NCBI GenBank assembly: GCA_015152525.1 | Contig: SUTU01000011.1 | Coordinates: 1 to 64,000 of the forward strand | From: Cyanobacteria bacterium SIG28 | GTDB taxonomy: Bacteria; Cyanobacteriota; Vampirovibrionia; Gastranaerophilales; Gastranaerophilaceae | DNA: 64,000 bases | Direction: 5' to 3' | Part shown: piece after piece, positions 1-8,537 of the stretch | Position numbering within the stretch: position 1 is the stretch's first letter | How the letters are laid out: every line of letters starts with the position of its first letter | The notes under the pieces: model-generated | Seen by the model: the letters and a program-made list of their open reading frames with translations, nothing else | Told to the model about the DNA's origin: nothing | Databases searched by the model: none | Program-made: the position numbers and the translations under genes

Positions 1-24
1 GATTGGTGTTGCTTACTAGCTTAT

Positions 25-130
25 CGGTCATCCTCAGCCGAAGGCTGGGGATCCAGCCTATTGAACAAATAAATTCTCGGAACTTGTCTTAACTAGCTAG
101 ATTCCCGTGCTTCGCACGAGAATGACGGTT
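25..130. repeat. Dispersed palindromic repeat, copy 1
   Basis: The ends are near-inverted copies of one another (GGTCATCCTC at the left, GAGAATGACGG at the right). The inside has two small GC-rich hairpins, CAGCCGAAGGCTG and CGTGCTTCGCACG, that contrast with the AT-rich surroundings. The same left end recurs at 28864 and a shorter relative lies at 46779. A further GTCATCCTCGAGG at about 153 may be the edge of another copy. This looks like a REP/MITE-type element; no coding potential is seen. Confidence 0.6.
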
Positions 131-196
131 TAGCCAAAACTTCCAGCTTGGAGTCATCCTCGAGGGTAAATATAATAAATAAAAAAATTTTAAAGT

Positions 197-232
197 AAAA
201 AAAACAAAGGCTCGGTTATAACTGAGCCTTTG
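197..232 (-). terminator. Rho-independent terminator of lpxA
   Basis: A 9-bp stem (CAAAGGCTC / GAGCCTTTG) with a 10-nt loop is followed, on the minus strand, by a run of eight T. It lies 20 bases beyond the lpxA stop codon and is correctly oriented for it. Confidence 0.85.
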
Positions 233-252
233 TTGGACATTCTTATATAGAA

Positions 253-1083
253 CTAATCTTCTAAAGATTCGCTTCCTGATTTATGAGATTTTAACAAAAC
301 TCCTCTTTTTGAAGTTTGTATAAAATCTATCATTTTTTCGATATATTCGTTCATAGGAATTTCAGCTTTTATCTTTTCAATAGCTTGAGTTGTATTATAT
401 TCTTCTGAAATAAGAAGTTTAAATGCTTGGTTAGTTGCTGTTCTTACTTCTTGAGAAACACCACGTCTTTTCATGGCTATAACATTTAACCCACGTGGCA
501 CAGGTGGTCTTCCTTCACCTTTTGAATATGGAAGAATATCTTGACGTGATGCTGAAAAACCGCTTACTATAGCCATATCACCTATTCTGATATTTTGATG
601 GAACACGCTCATTCCACCAATGAATGCGCCAAATCCAACGTGAACATGACCGCCCAGTGTTACCAAATTAGCAAGTATAACTTGATCATCTAACACACAG
701 TTATGAGCGATATGTGAACCTACCATTAACAAGCATTTATTACCTATTCTTGTTGTAAAATCACCACAAGCAGCACCTCTATGAATTGTTACATTTTCTT
801 TAATTATGGTTTCATTACCAATAACAACTTTTGTTGCTTCGCCTTTATATCCTAAATCTTGTGGTTCAGAGCCTATTGTGGAAAACGGCGATATTGTACA
901 ATTTTCACCAATTTCAGCAAATTCTATATAAGCGTTTGCAATTACTCTTGTACCTTTTCCGATTTTTACATTTTCACCAATAACTACATTTGGACCAATA
1001 ACAACACCTTCAGCAATTTCCGCACTTGGATGAATTACTGCTGACGGATGAATCATTGTTTTTTCTAAAACTGAATTAGTCAT
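253..1083 (-). CDS. lpxA: UDP-N-acetylglucosamine O-acyltransferase LpxA
   Basis: LpxA transfers the R-3-hydroxyacyl chain from acyl-ACP to UDP-GlcNAc, the first cytoplasmic step of lipid A synthesis, so the organism should have an LPS-bearing outer membrane. The 276-residue protein is close to the family length (E. coli 262). Residues 10-190 are left-handed beta-helix hexapeptide repeats (IHPSAVI, IGPNVVI, IGENVKI), with the catalytic-histidine context SHIAHN near residue 123, followed by an alpha-helical C-terminal domain. ATG start with TGGAG about 8 nt upstream. It is read after hemW but is separated by about 95 bp containing a possible TATAAT at 1121-1126, so it may have its own promoter. 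No lpxB, lpxD or fabZ lies beside it. Confidence 0.95.
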   Translation of the reverse strand: MTNSVLEKTMIHPSAVIHPSAEIAEGVVIGPNVVIGENVKIGKGTRVIANAYIEFAEIGENCTISPFSTIGSEPQDLGYKGEATKVVIGNETIIKENVTIHRGAACGDFTTRIGNKCLLMVGSHIAHNCVLDDQVILANLVTLGGHVHVGFGAFIGGMSVFHQNIRIGDMAIVSGFSASRQDILPYSKGEGRPPVPRGLNVIAMKRRGVSQEVRTATNQAFKLLISEEYNTTQAIEKIKAEIPMNEYIEKMIDFIQTSKRGVLLKSHKSGSESLED

Positions 1084-1179
1084 TCTTTTTCTCCATAAAA
1101 TACCCTTACCACTAAAGTATATTATAAAAAATCAGTAAATCCTCAAATCCTTATATTATTTTAATATCATGATTATTAT

Positions 1180-2256
1180 TTATATAAATTCAGACAAAAT
1201 ATTATTACTTAATAAAAACCCTTCAAGTGTCAGTTTATACCCTTTAGAAGTCTTTTCAATATATTGAGGCACAAACTTTGTCAACACAGGTTTATATAAT
1301 ATTTCAAAATCAATATTAAATTTTTTATTTATTTCTCTAACATCAATCCCTGTTTCTTTTCTAAACCCTAAAAAAATCTCTTCTTCAAGTTTTTCTTTTT
1401 TGGTAACCTTGTGTTCAAAATCCTTTTTAATAGGCTGTTCGATATAATCCGCCATATTTGTTAAATTAGAATATCTTACGCCATTTACATATCCATGAGC
1501 GGCTAAGCCAAACCCGTAATACTCACTATTATTCCAATAATTTAAGTTATGTTGAGATTCATAACCGACTTTCGCAAAATTACTTATCTCATATCTCTTA
1601 AACTCTTTTTTTGCCAAATACTCATTTATTTCCAAATACATATCAGCCTGTCTATCATCATCAGGGAGATTTTTAGGCAAATGATTATAAAAATATGAGC
1701 CCTCTTCAATTTTGAGTCCATAAGTTGAAATATGTTGAACACCTAATTGAGTAATCATTTCCAAATCAGTTTTAATATTATTCTGCTCTGGTAAACCATA
1801 AATTAAGTCTAAACTAACATTTTTAAAACCTGCACTCTGAGCAAACTCTACAGCTTTTTTAGTTTGTTCTGAAGTATGACGTCGACCAATTATTTTTAAA
1901 ATATTATTATCAAAGCTTTGCGACCCCATACTTATTCGGTTTATTCCGATATCTAACAAACCTTTGAAATAGTCTAAACTTGCATCATCAGGATTAACTT
2001 CAATTGTTATTTCAGAATTTGTATCCAAGCTGAAGCTTTTTACAATTTGTCCCAAAATATTTAAACTTAACAAAGACGGTGTTCCGCCACCTAAATATAA
2101 CGTTTTGAGAAGCTCGCCTCTATAATTTACTTGAATATCTTTTAACAATGCTGGAACATATTGTTCTATTTCTTGGCAATTTGTAAAAGATACAAATGAA
2201 CAATATTTGCATTTTGATTTACAAAAAGGAATATGTATATAAGCGCTTGTCGTCAT
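1180..2256 (-). CDS. hemW: Radical SAM protein HemW (coproporphyrinogen III oxidase-like)
   Basis: The N-terminus holds the radical-SAM cluster motif in the form HIPFCKSKCKYCSF, giving the CxxxCxxC cysteines, followed by YLGGGTPSLL, typical of the HemN/HemW branch. At 358 residues it matches HemW, a haem chaperone, rather than the longer HemN oxidase (about 450). The C-terminal HemN-type domain contains EEEIFLGFRKETGID. The start codon abuts the ftsQ stop, so it is the last gene of the murC-murB-ddl-ftsQ operon. Whether it handles haem here cannot be told from sequence; no other haem genes are present. Confidence 0.9.
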   Translation of the reverse strand: MTTSAYIHIPFCKSKCKYCSFVSFTNCQEIEQYVPALLKDIQVNYRGELLKTLYLGGGTPSLLSLNILGQIVKSFSLDTNSEITIEVNPDDASLDYFKGLLDIGINRISMGSQSFDNNILKIIGRRHTSEQTKKAVEFAQSAGFKNVSLDLIYGLPEQNNIKTDLEMITQLGVQHISTYGLKIEEGSYFYNHLPKNLPDDDRQADMYLEINEYLAKKEFKRYEISNFAKVGYESQHNLNYWNNSEYYGFGLAAHGYVNGVRYSNLTNMADYIEQPIKKDFEHKVTKKEKLEEEIFLGFRKETGIDVREINKKFNIDFEILYKPVLTKFVPQYIEKTSKGYKLTLEGFLLSNNILSEFI

Positions 2257-3102
2257 TTATTCATCCAGTTTTATGAAGTTAGAATCCCATCTTAAATCAA
2301 TATATTTAACTTTTTTATTAATCATTTTAACTTGAGGTAACAAGGATGGTAATCGATGAATTTTATCGAATACGGTTGCGTTTAGACTTCCTAAACGAAC
2401 ATTTACGGAAGGAATCTTTATATAAACATCTTTTGGATCTCTATAATCGATATATTCGACTTTTTCACCTGTTTCAATTTCTACAAGGTTTGCAAGTTTC
2501 TTAAAATTATTAACCTTAGATACATCCCAGTTTCTATAATCATCACCGCTACCATAGGTTATTACCGAAACTGTATCATAATTATCGGTCAAAGGCATAT
2601 ATTCCCGTCCGATTAATTTTCCGTCAAGAGAGAAAAATGCTATCGGTGGTGTTTCAAGATTAGGTGATATCGTTACGACAGGAATTCTTTCTATTATGAT
2701 TATTTGCAATCTTGCAGGAAACCAAAATCGTCTTATATAAACATTTTGAATAGGTTCAAGCTGAGTTATACTCTTCTTCAAATTATCAGTTTTAACCAAG
2801 AAAATCGGCTGAGTCGGCACTTGATTTCGTCTTAAAGCACTTAAAATCTTTTGAGAAGGTACTATTCTATTATTTACAATTTCTAAAGCCGGACTGTTCA
2901 AGCTATCAAAAGCATCTGCCGGCAATCTCCATTGTGGCATTTTTAAAATTACATACCCTAGTAAAATCATTCCCAGTATCAAAAAAAGTTTGTAATAGGA
3001 ACGAAAAAGAGCCAGACGTCTTTGAGATTGACGAACTTGTCTTTGCATTTTTGCTTGTTTTAAGCGACGGTTTTGACTATATCTAGGTCTTTCTTCTGAC
3101 AT
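2257..3102 (-). CDS. ftsQ: Cell division protein FtsQ/DivIB
   Basis: The layout is the classic FtsQ one: a basic cytoplasmic N-terminus (residues 1-35, many Arg/Lys/Gln), one membrane segment (about 36-55, LFLILGMILLGYVILKMP), then a POTRA domain (about 75-150, VYIRRFWFPARLQIIIIERIP) and a FtsQ C-terminal beta domain. FtsQ links the periplasmic and cytoplasmic parts of the divisome. Its ATG overlaps the ddl stop by one base. The position directly after ddl in a mur cluster supports the call; sequence alone would be weak because the family diverges quickly. Confidence 0.88.
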   Translation of the reverse strand: MSEERPRYSQNRRLKQAKMQRQVRQSQRRLALFRSYYKLFLILGMILLGYVILKMPQWRLPADAFDSLNSPALEIVNNRIVPSQKILSALRRNQVPTQPIFLVKTDNLKKSITQLEPIQNVYIRRFWFPARLQIIIIERIPVVTISPNLETPPIAFFSLDGKLIGREYMPLTDNYDTVSVITYGSGDDYRNWDVSKVNNFKKLANLVEIETGEKVEYIDYRDPKDVYIKIPSVNVRLGSLNATVFDKIHRLPSLLPQVKMINKKVKYIDLRWDSNFIKLDE

Positions 3103-4034
3103 TATTTGTTTAATCCCACACTTTTTAGTACCATTTCAACCAAGCTGTCGTAATCAATACCACAAACCTCAGCTTGTGCCGGCAAATCGCTGGTATCAGT
3201 CATCCCCGGATTTGTATTAATTTCTAAAATATAAGGTATATCATTAACTATCAAAAAGTCAACCCTTGAAACGCCGGAACAACCACATACCTGAAAAGCT
3301 TTAACAGCATTATATTTTACTTTTTCAGTCATTTCCGGAGACAATTCTGCCGGTAAAATAAATTCAGTCATACCTTTTGTATATTTTGCTTCATAATCAT
3401 ACCATTCATTTTTTGGTCTTAGCTCTAGTATCTCAGTCGCAAAAGGTTTTCCGTTTTTTTCTAAAACCCCGACAGTTGCTGCAACACCTACTAAATATTC
3501 TTCTATAAGAATTTCCGAATTATATTTTCTTGCTTCCTCAACAGCTTTTAGTAATTCTTCTTCATTATTAACTTTATTCATTCCAAAGCTTGAACCTTCT
3601 GAAACAGGCTTAATCATCAATGGATAATGTAAATCTTTAACTTTTTCTTTAGCATCATCATGAGCTAACAAATAAACAGAAGTAATCAACGGTAAACCGG
3701 CTGTAGACATAACTTTTTTCGTATACTCTTTATTCATGCATATCGCACTTGCCATTACACCACAACCTGTATAAGGGATTTTTAAAATTTCTAAAACACC
3801 TTGAATACAACCGTCTTCACCGTATTTCCCATGAAGAGTATTATACGCAAACTCAAAACCTTTTATATCATTCATAAAATTTTCAGTTACATCAACTATC
3901 TGCGCATTAACATAACCTAATCTATGAAGAGCAGATAATACATTTTTACCGGAGCGAAGCGAAATTTCACGTTCTGACGACATTCCACCACATAGCACAG
4001 CTATTTTTGAGTTTTTTTGTATAATATTTTGCAT
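3102..4034 (-). CDS. ddl: D-alanine--D-alanine ligase
   Basis: The ATP-grasp enzyme that makes the D-Ala-D-Ala dipeptide for UDP-MurNAc-pentapeptide. Visible motifs are VLCGGMSSEREISLRSG at the N-terminus, HGKYGEDGCIQG, the ATP-grasp IKPVSEGSSFGM and the C-terminal EINTNPGMT with metal-binding Glu/Asn. The length (310) is typical of DdlB. The ATG sits 4 nt after GAGGAAG and overlaps the end of murB by 34 bases, so translation is probably coupled. Confidence 0.96.
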   Translation of the reverse strand: MQNIIQKNSKIAVLCGGMSSEREISLRSGKNVLSALHRLGYVNAQIVDVTENFMNDIKGFEFAYNTLHGKYGEDGCIQGVLEILKIPYTGCGVMASAICMNKEYTKKVMSTAGLPLITSVYLLAHDDAKEKVKDLHYPLMIKPVSEGSSFGMNKVNNEEELLKAVEEARKYNSEILIEEYLVGVAATVGVLEKNGKPFATEILELRPKNEWYDYEAKYTKGMTEFILPAELSPEMTEKVKYNAVKAFQVCGCSGVSRVDFLIVNDIPYILEINTNPGMTDTSDLPAQAEVCGIDYDSLVEMVLKSVGLNK

Positions 4035-4915
4035 AATTCTTCCTCTTTTTTTGATTTATTTCCAATAAAAATAATTTCCGGCACTAACTCGATTGTAAAT
4101 CTTTCCTTTACTGTTTCAAACATTTTTACCATAAGTTCTAAAACATCTTCAGAACTTGCATTTCCCTTATTTACAATAAAATTAGCATGTTTACTCCACA
4201 CTTCAACATTATCAAAATTAAATTCTTTTACACCGGCTTTATCAAGTAATCTTCCTGCCGAATCATTTGGCGGATTTTTAAACACACTACCGGCATTCGG
4301 ATGCGCCAATGAAGGCTGAACCTCTTTTCTAAAACCTAAATTCCTGTCAAGTAAGCTCTGAATCTCTTCCTTAGCTACTTTTTTTAGTTCAAATTCTGCA
4401 CCTAAAAGAACGTATTTACCGCACTGCAAAATAGACTTTCTATATTCAAAATCCATCTCTTTTTTTTCTTTATAAACAATTTCTTTTTTTTGTTTATCAA
4501 ACAAACAGCAACGAACTAAATTATCAGAAATAGATTGACCGTGGCAAGATGCATTCATATATATTTCACCGCCAATAGTTCCGGGAAAACCTATCATAAA
4601 TTCAAACCCGCTTAAAGAATTTTCGCAAGTTTTTTGAGCGAGTAAAGGACCTTTTACACCACAGTCAGCAATAACTCTATTACCATTGATTTCAAAATTT
4701 TTCATCTCGGTAGTTAAGATAACATTACCTTTATAACCGTTAGACGAAACCAACACATTAGAGCAATTACCCAGTAAAATATAGTCTTTCAAGTCTTTCA
4801 ACAAAAAAACTAATTCTTGTTGGTTTTTGGGGAACCAAACCTTATTTACCACACCACCGATTTTGAATGTAGTATGAGTTTTTATATTATAATTTTCCTT
4901 AAACTCTATTTGCAA
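4001..4915 (-). CDS. murB: UDP-N-acetylenolpyruvoylglucosamine reductase MurB
   Basis: FAD-dependent reductase completing UDP-MurNAc. Visible are the N-terminal HTTFKIGG, the FAD-binding stretch YILLGNCSNVLVS, GFPGTIGGEIYMNASCHG, and AGSVFKNPP with the catalytic serine, followed by the HANFIVN region. I chose TTG at 4913-4915 as the start: it has AGGAG 7 nt upstream and gives MQIEFKENYN, matching the usual family N-terminus. An in-frame TTG at 4930 lies on top of that Shine-Dalgarno and is less likely. The gene overlaps murC upstream and ddl downstream. Confidence 0.94.
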   Translation of the reverse strand: MQIEFKENYNIKTHTTFKIGGVVNKVWFPKNQQELVFLLKDLKDYILLGNCSNVLVSSNGYKGNVILTTEMKNFEINGNRVIADCGVKGPLLAQKTCENSLSGFEFMIGFPGTIGGEIYMNASCHGQSISDNLVRCCLFDKQKKEIVYKEKKEMDFEYRKSILQCGKYVLLGAEFELKKVAKEEIQSLLDRNLGFRKEVQPSLAHPNAGSVFKNPPNDSAGRLLDKAGVKEFNFDNVEVWSKHANFIVNKGNASSEDVLELMVKMFETVKERFTIELVPEIIFIGNKSKKEEELCKILYKKTQK

Positions 4916-6251
4916 CCTGACACTCCTCAATATACTTGCCTAAATTAGTAATTGTTCCTGCACCTAATCCGACAACTACATTGCCGTTTTTTAAGGTCGG
5001 ATACAACTTTTCAGCAACATCTTTAATAGAACCAGCAAAGTGCTCAAAACCTGCCTCTTTTGCAAAATTAGAACCTGTAACTCCTTCTATTGGGTCTTCT
5101 GATGCTTCGTAAATATCTGTAACAATTACACGACTACTATCACTAAAAGCATTCTTAAATTCTTCCCAAAGTCCCTTTAATCTTGTATAACGGTGCGGTT
5201 GAAATACTGCTACAATATTTTCGGCACCAAATTTTGAAGAAGCAGAGTCTAAAACTGCTTTAATTTCAGTCGGATGATGAGCGTAATCATCATAAACTTG
5301 CACACCGTCAAATTCGCAAACTTTTTGAAATCTTCGTCCCATGCCGGTAAATAAAGTAAAATATTCTTTTACAACATCTAAATTAACACCGGCTTCTAAT
5401 AATGCGGAAATTACTGCTAACGCATTATAGATATTATGAGTACCGGTTAATTGCAGTTTTACTTTAGTAACAAATTTATCTTGTTTATACACTTCAAAAC
5501 CGGTTTCGCTAGGAGATGTCTCGATGTTTTTTGCGGTATAATCAGCTTCTTTTAGTCCGAATGTTATAAAATCACCGTCTAATAGTTTAACTCCCTTATC
5601 ATCAGCATTAACTATAATCTTTTTCGATTGAGAAACTGTTTGATTAAAAACTTTTAACAAATCACTCATACCATTTTTGTAAAAATCTAAATGATCTTCT
5701 TCCAAATTATTTATTACAAAAATATCCGGATGATATTTTACCAAAGTTCCATCACTCTCATCTAATTCCGCAACAAAGAAATCACCGCCTTTATGTTGAG
5801 CGTTTGTTGATATTTCAGGAACTATACCACCTACAACAAAAGCCGGTTCGAGAGCTGATTTTTCAAGAACATAAGATGCCATACCGCTTGTAGTTGTTTT
5901 ACCATGCGTACCTGCAAAACCTATAAAACACTTACCACTATTTTGAGCTGTTTGAGCAATTTCTGCTAACAAATCCGAACGATGATAAATCTTCAATCCT
6001 AATCTTTTTGCTTTTTGTAATTCAGGGTTGGTTTCTCTGATTGCTGTACTTACAATTACTATTTCAGTATCGTCTGGAAGATTTTCTTCTCGATGTCCTA
6101 CACTAACAACAGCACCTAATTCTCTTAGCGCCTTAATATATTTACTATCTTCAATGTCTGAACCTGTTACAAAATGCCCTTCTTCAAGAAGGTATTTTGC
6201 TAAACCGCTCATTCCAATTCCACCTATTGCTATAAAATGATATTTACTCAA
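4899..6251 (-). CDS. murC: UDP-N-acetylmuramate--L-alanine ligase MurC
   Basis: Adds L-Ala to UDP-MurNAc. It has the N-terminal Rossmann part IGGIGMSGLAKYLLEEG, the Mur ligase P-loop GTHGKTTTSGM (about residue 115), the central NNLEEDHLDFY and the C-terminal DDYAHHPTEI and FQPHRYTR motifs. The length of 450 is normal. The start is TTG with GAGGG 7 nt upstream; no ATG fits. It is the first gene of the five-gene envelope operon and is preceded by a TTTACA-17-TATAAT promoter. Confidence 0.96.
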   Translation of the reverse strand: MSKYHFIAIGGIGMSGLAKYLLEEGHFVTGSDIEDSKYIKALRELGAVVSVGHREENLPDDTEIVIVSTAIRETNPELQKAKRLGLKIYHRSDLLAEIAQTAQNSGKCFIGFAGTHGKTTTSGMASYVLEKSALEPAFVVGGIVPEISTNAQHKGGDFFVAELDESDGTLVKYHPDIFVINNLEEDHLDFYKNGMSDLLKVFNQTVSQSKKIIVNADDKGVKLLDGDFITFGLKEADYTAKNIETSPSETGFEVYKQDKFVTKVKLQLTGTHNIYNALAVISALLEAGVNLDVVKEYFTLFTGMGRRFQKVCEFDGVQVYDDYAHHPTEIKAVLDSASSKFGAENIVAVFQPHRYTRLKGLWEEFKNAFSDSSRVIVTDIYEASEDPIEGVTGSNFAKEAGFEHFAGSIKDVAEKLYPTLKNGNVVVGLGAGTITNLGKYIEECQVANRV

Positions 6252-6276
6252 TTTTAGTCCCTCTTAATCTTAATTC

Positions 6277-6305
6277 ATTATAGTATAAAGAGGTTTCTAT
6301 GTAAA
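6277..6305 (-). promoter_or_regulatory. Promoter of the murC operon
   Basis: On the minus strand, TTTACA (6300-6305) and TATAAT (6277-6282) are separated by 17 bases, 26 bases before the murC TTG. It fits a vegetative sigma factor and would drive murC-murB-ddl-ftsQ-hemW. Confidence 0.6.
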
Positions 6306-6311
6306 AGTAAA

Positions 6312-6947
6312 TTAATATTTTTTAGCATTTTTGTTTGTAATAGAATCGGCAATCACACCCATAACTAATCCTGTTAAAGCACCGGATAACAATTTTGCAG
6401 GTGTAATTTTAGAACCACACACTAAATTTGAGCAAGTATGGAAAGCTACGCCAAGCAACGCACCCCATTTTAAACCTTCGTTTGATCTGTAATAAAGCCT
6501 ACCGTTTTCTGCCATATTTATATTAGAATTTTCTTCTGTTGCCATAATTCCTTTTTTAGCAATTAAATCAGCCGCTTTTTTAGCTTTTTGATTTCGCATA
6601 TAATCAACAAACGCACCACAACCTAATGATAAACCTGCAAAAGCAAGTCCTGCTAGCGGCGCTCTTTTTTTGAATGCTTTTAACTGCTCAAGAGATTCTG
6701 TAATAGGTTGATTGTTTTTTATCATCTGTTGATAAGTCTTTTCAGCTTCTATATCCCATTTATCTTGCGGAACTAATGATGCTAATAAAAGAGGCGCACC
6801 TAGTAAAGCTGCAGGAACAGCACCCGTTTTTAAACCGCTTGAGGTTTTATAATAAAGCGCTCCATTTTCTGTTCGTTTAACATTCCCCTTAAAATTTGTA
6901 GGTTGAGCTACCGGCGTTGATGTTGTTGGTCCTGCAACTGTTGTCAT
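6312..6947 (-). CDS. Small glycine-rich membrane protein with internal duplication
   Basis: Unrecognised family. An N-terminal low-complexity Thr/Pro stretch leads to TNFKG (about residues 17-21), the short tag seen in several other proteins here. Two halves look duplicated: NGALYYKTSSGLKTGAV near residue 30 and NGRLYYRSNEGLKWGAL near residue 140, each followed by a hydrophobic, Gly/Ala/Leu-rich membrane segment. The C-terminus has a third hydrophobic stretch resembling a glycine-zipper. I start at ATG 6947 because AAAGG lies 7 nt upstream; in-frame ATG/GTG codons further up lack this. The protein at 46951 has the same style (GRMVYQAISSDGEPI). Confidence 0.7.
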   Translation of the reverse strand: MTTVAGPTTSTPVAQPTNFKGNVKRTENGALYYKTSSGLKTGAVPAALLGAPLLLASLVPQDKWDIEAEKTYQQMIKNNQPITESLEQLKAFKKRAPLAGLAFAGLSLGCGAFVDYMRNQKAKKAADLIAKKGIMATEENSNINMAENGRLYYRSNEGLKWGALLGVAFHTCSNLVCGSKITPAKLLSGALTGLVMGVIADSITNKNAKKY

Positions 6948-7039
6948 AATAAAACCTTTCATTAATTTCACTACACTTGCAATTTAGAAAACGCATAAAG
7001 CTCAATAATTGCCTTAATTGAAAGATTTCTTTACAAAAC

Positions 7040-7675
7040 TTAACTTAATTTTTCTTTTAGTTCCTGAACTTCATATTTTAAACGATTTAATTCACAAGTA
7101 ATCGGATCAGGAATTCTATTATGCATAAGTACGCCATCTTCTGTAAGGCATTTTTGATGAACAACTCTTCCCGGGATACCTACAACAGTTGAATGTTCCG
7201 GAACATTATCCACAACAACGGAACCTGCACCAATTCTTACATTATCACCTATAGTAATATTTCCTAAAACTTTTGCTCCGGCGCCGATAATTACATTATT
7301 GCCAATGGTCGGGTGTCTTTTGCCTAAATCTTTACCCGTTCCACCAAGAGTTACTTGCTGATAAATAAGCACATCATCACCAATTATAGCAGTTTCACCA
7401 ATAACTACACCTTCGCCATGGTCAATAAAAAAACGATTTCCGATGCTAGCTTTTGGATGTATTTCAATACCTGTAAAAATTCTTGTCCAATACGAAATCA
7501 ATCTTGGAAGAAAAGGAATTTTCCAATATGCAAGTTTATGAGCAACTCTATGCATTAACAAAGCTTGAAACCCGGGATAACAGAAAATAACTTCTGCAAC
7601 ATTATTTGCAGCCGGATCTTTTTCGTAAATAACTTTAATATCTTCTTTAATTTTATTAATTGCTCTTAATAACAT
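7040..7675 (-). CDS. cysE: Serine O-acetyltransferase CysE
   Basis: Makes O-acetylserine from serine and acetyl-CoA, feeding cysteine synthase. At 211 residues it is the short form lacking the long N-terminal extension of E. coli. Diagnostic stretches are FCYPGFQALLMHRVAHKL, TGIEIHPKASIG, FIDHGEGVVIGETA with the active-site histidine, and YQQVTLGGTGK, followed by hexapeptide repeats. The ATG overlaps the cysK stop by 10 bases, so the two pathway enzymes are translationally coupled. Confidence 0.95.
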   Translation of the reverse strand: MLLRAINKIKEDIKVIYEKDPAANNVAEVIFCYPGFQALLMHRVAHKLAYWKIPFLPRLISYWTRIFTGIEIHPKASIGNRFFIDHGEGVVIGETAIIGDDVLIYQQVTLGGTGKDLGKRHPTIGNNVIIGAGAKVLGNITIGDNVRIGAGSVVVDNVPEHSTVVGIPGRVVHQKCLTEDGVLMHNRIPDPITCELNRLKYEVQELKEKLS

Positions 7676-8535
7676 GACAAATATCTATCTCCACCATCAG
7701 GAATAATTGCAACGATTAGTTTTTCAGGATTTTCTCGTGCTAATTGTTTTGCGGCAAGTAAGTTTGCGCCACCGGAAATCCCTGCAAAAATACCTTTTTC
7801 TTTAGCTAAATTTTTTGCTTCCTCTATAGCCTCATCACTTTCTACAGTTAAAACTCCGTCTAATTCAGAAAAATTTGAAATTTCCGGAATAAAATTAGCA
7901 CCGATTCCTTGAATTTTATGTGGTCCAGCTTTTCCATCTGTAAAAAGCGGACTCTCAGACGGTTCAACACCATAAACTTTCGCGCCGTTATCTAAAAACT
8001 TTTTTAGTCCGAATGCGGTTCCGCCAGTGCCAATTCCTGCAACTACAAATTCTACCGTACGTCCTGTATCTTCTAGAATTTCTTTAGCCGTCTGCTCATG
8101 AGCTTTTGGATTATCATAGTTGGAAAATTGATTTGGAATCCAAGCATTTGAATAATATTCCTTCAGCTCTAAAGCTTTATCCACTGCACCTTTCATGCCG
8201 GCATCTGCAGAAGTTAAAACAAGATCCGCACCATATGCTGAAATAGATTTTTTCCTCTCTTCAGACATATTTTCCGGCATACATATAATAAGCTTTAACC
8301 CTAAAACTGCACAAACCATCGCAAGTCCTATTCCGGTATTACCACTTGTAGGTTCTATTATAACAGTGTCTTCCGTAATCTCGCCTCTTTCTAAAGCTTC
8401 TTTTATCATGGAATAAGAAGCTCTGTCTTTTATTGAACCTGACGGATTAAAAGACTCCAGTTTTAGCCATATATTATCACTATATATGACCATAGGCGTA
8501 TTACCGATTGTATCCAAAATATTATTATAAAGCAT
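7666..8535 (-). CDS. cysK: Cysteine synthase (O-acetylserine sulfhydrylase)
   Basis: PLP enzyme converting O-acetylserine and sulfide to cysteine. The PLP lysine lies in SGSIKDRAS (about residue 35), the substrate loop is PTSGNTGIGLAM, the phosphate-binding loop is GIGTGGTAFG and the C-terminus has GISGGANLLAA. The length of 289 is slightly short, and the C-terminus ends PDGGDRYLSCY. It sits 2 bases after tyrS and overlaps cysE, so tyrS-cysK-cysE is one transcription unit. The CysK versus CysM subtype is not certain. Confidence 0.93.
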   Translation of the reverse strand: MLYNNILDTIGNTPMVIYSDNIWLKLESFNPSGSIKDRASYSMIKEALERGEITEDTVIIEPTSGNTGIGLAMVCAVLGLKLIICMPENMSEERKKSISAYGADLVLTSADAGMKGAVDKALELKEYYSNAWIPNQFSNYDNPKAHEQTAKEILEDTGRTVEFVVAGIGTGGTAFGLKKFLDNGAKVYGVEPSESPLFTDGKAGPHKIQGIGANFIPEISNFSELDGVLTVESDEAIEEAKNLAKEKGIFAGISGGANLLAAKQLARENPEKLIVAIIPDGGDRYLSCY

Positions 8536-8537
8536 TT

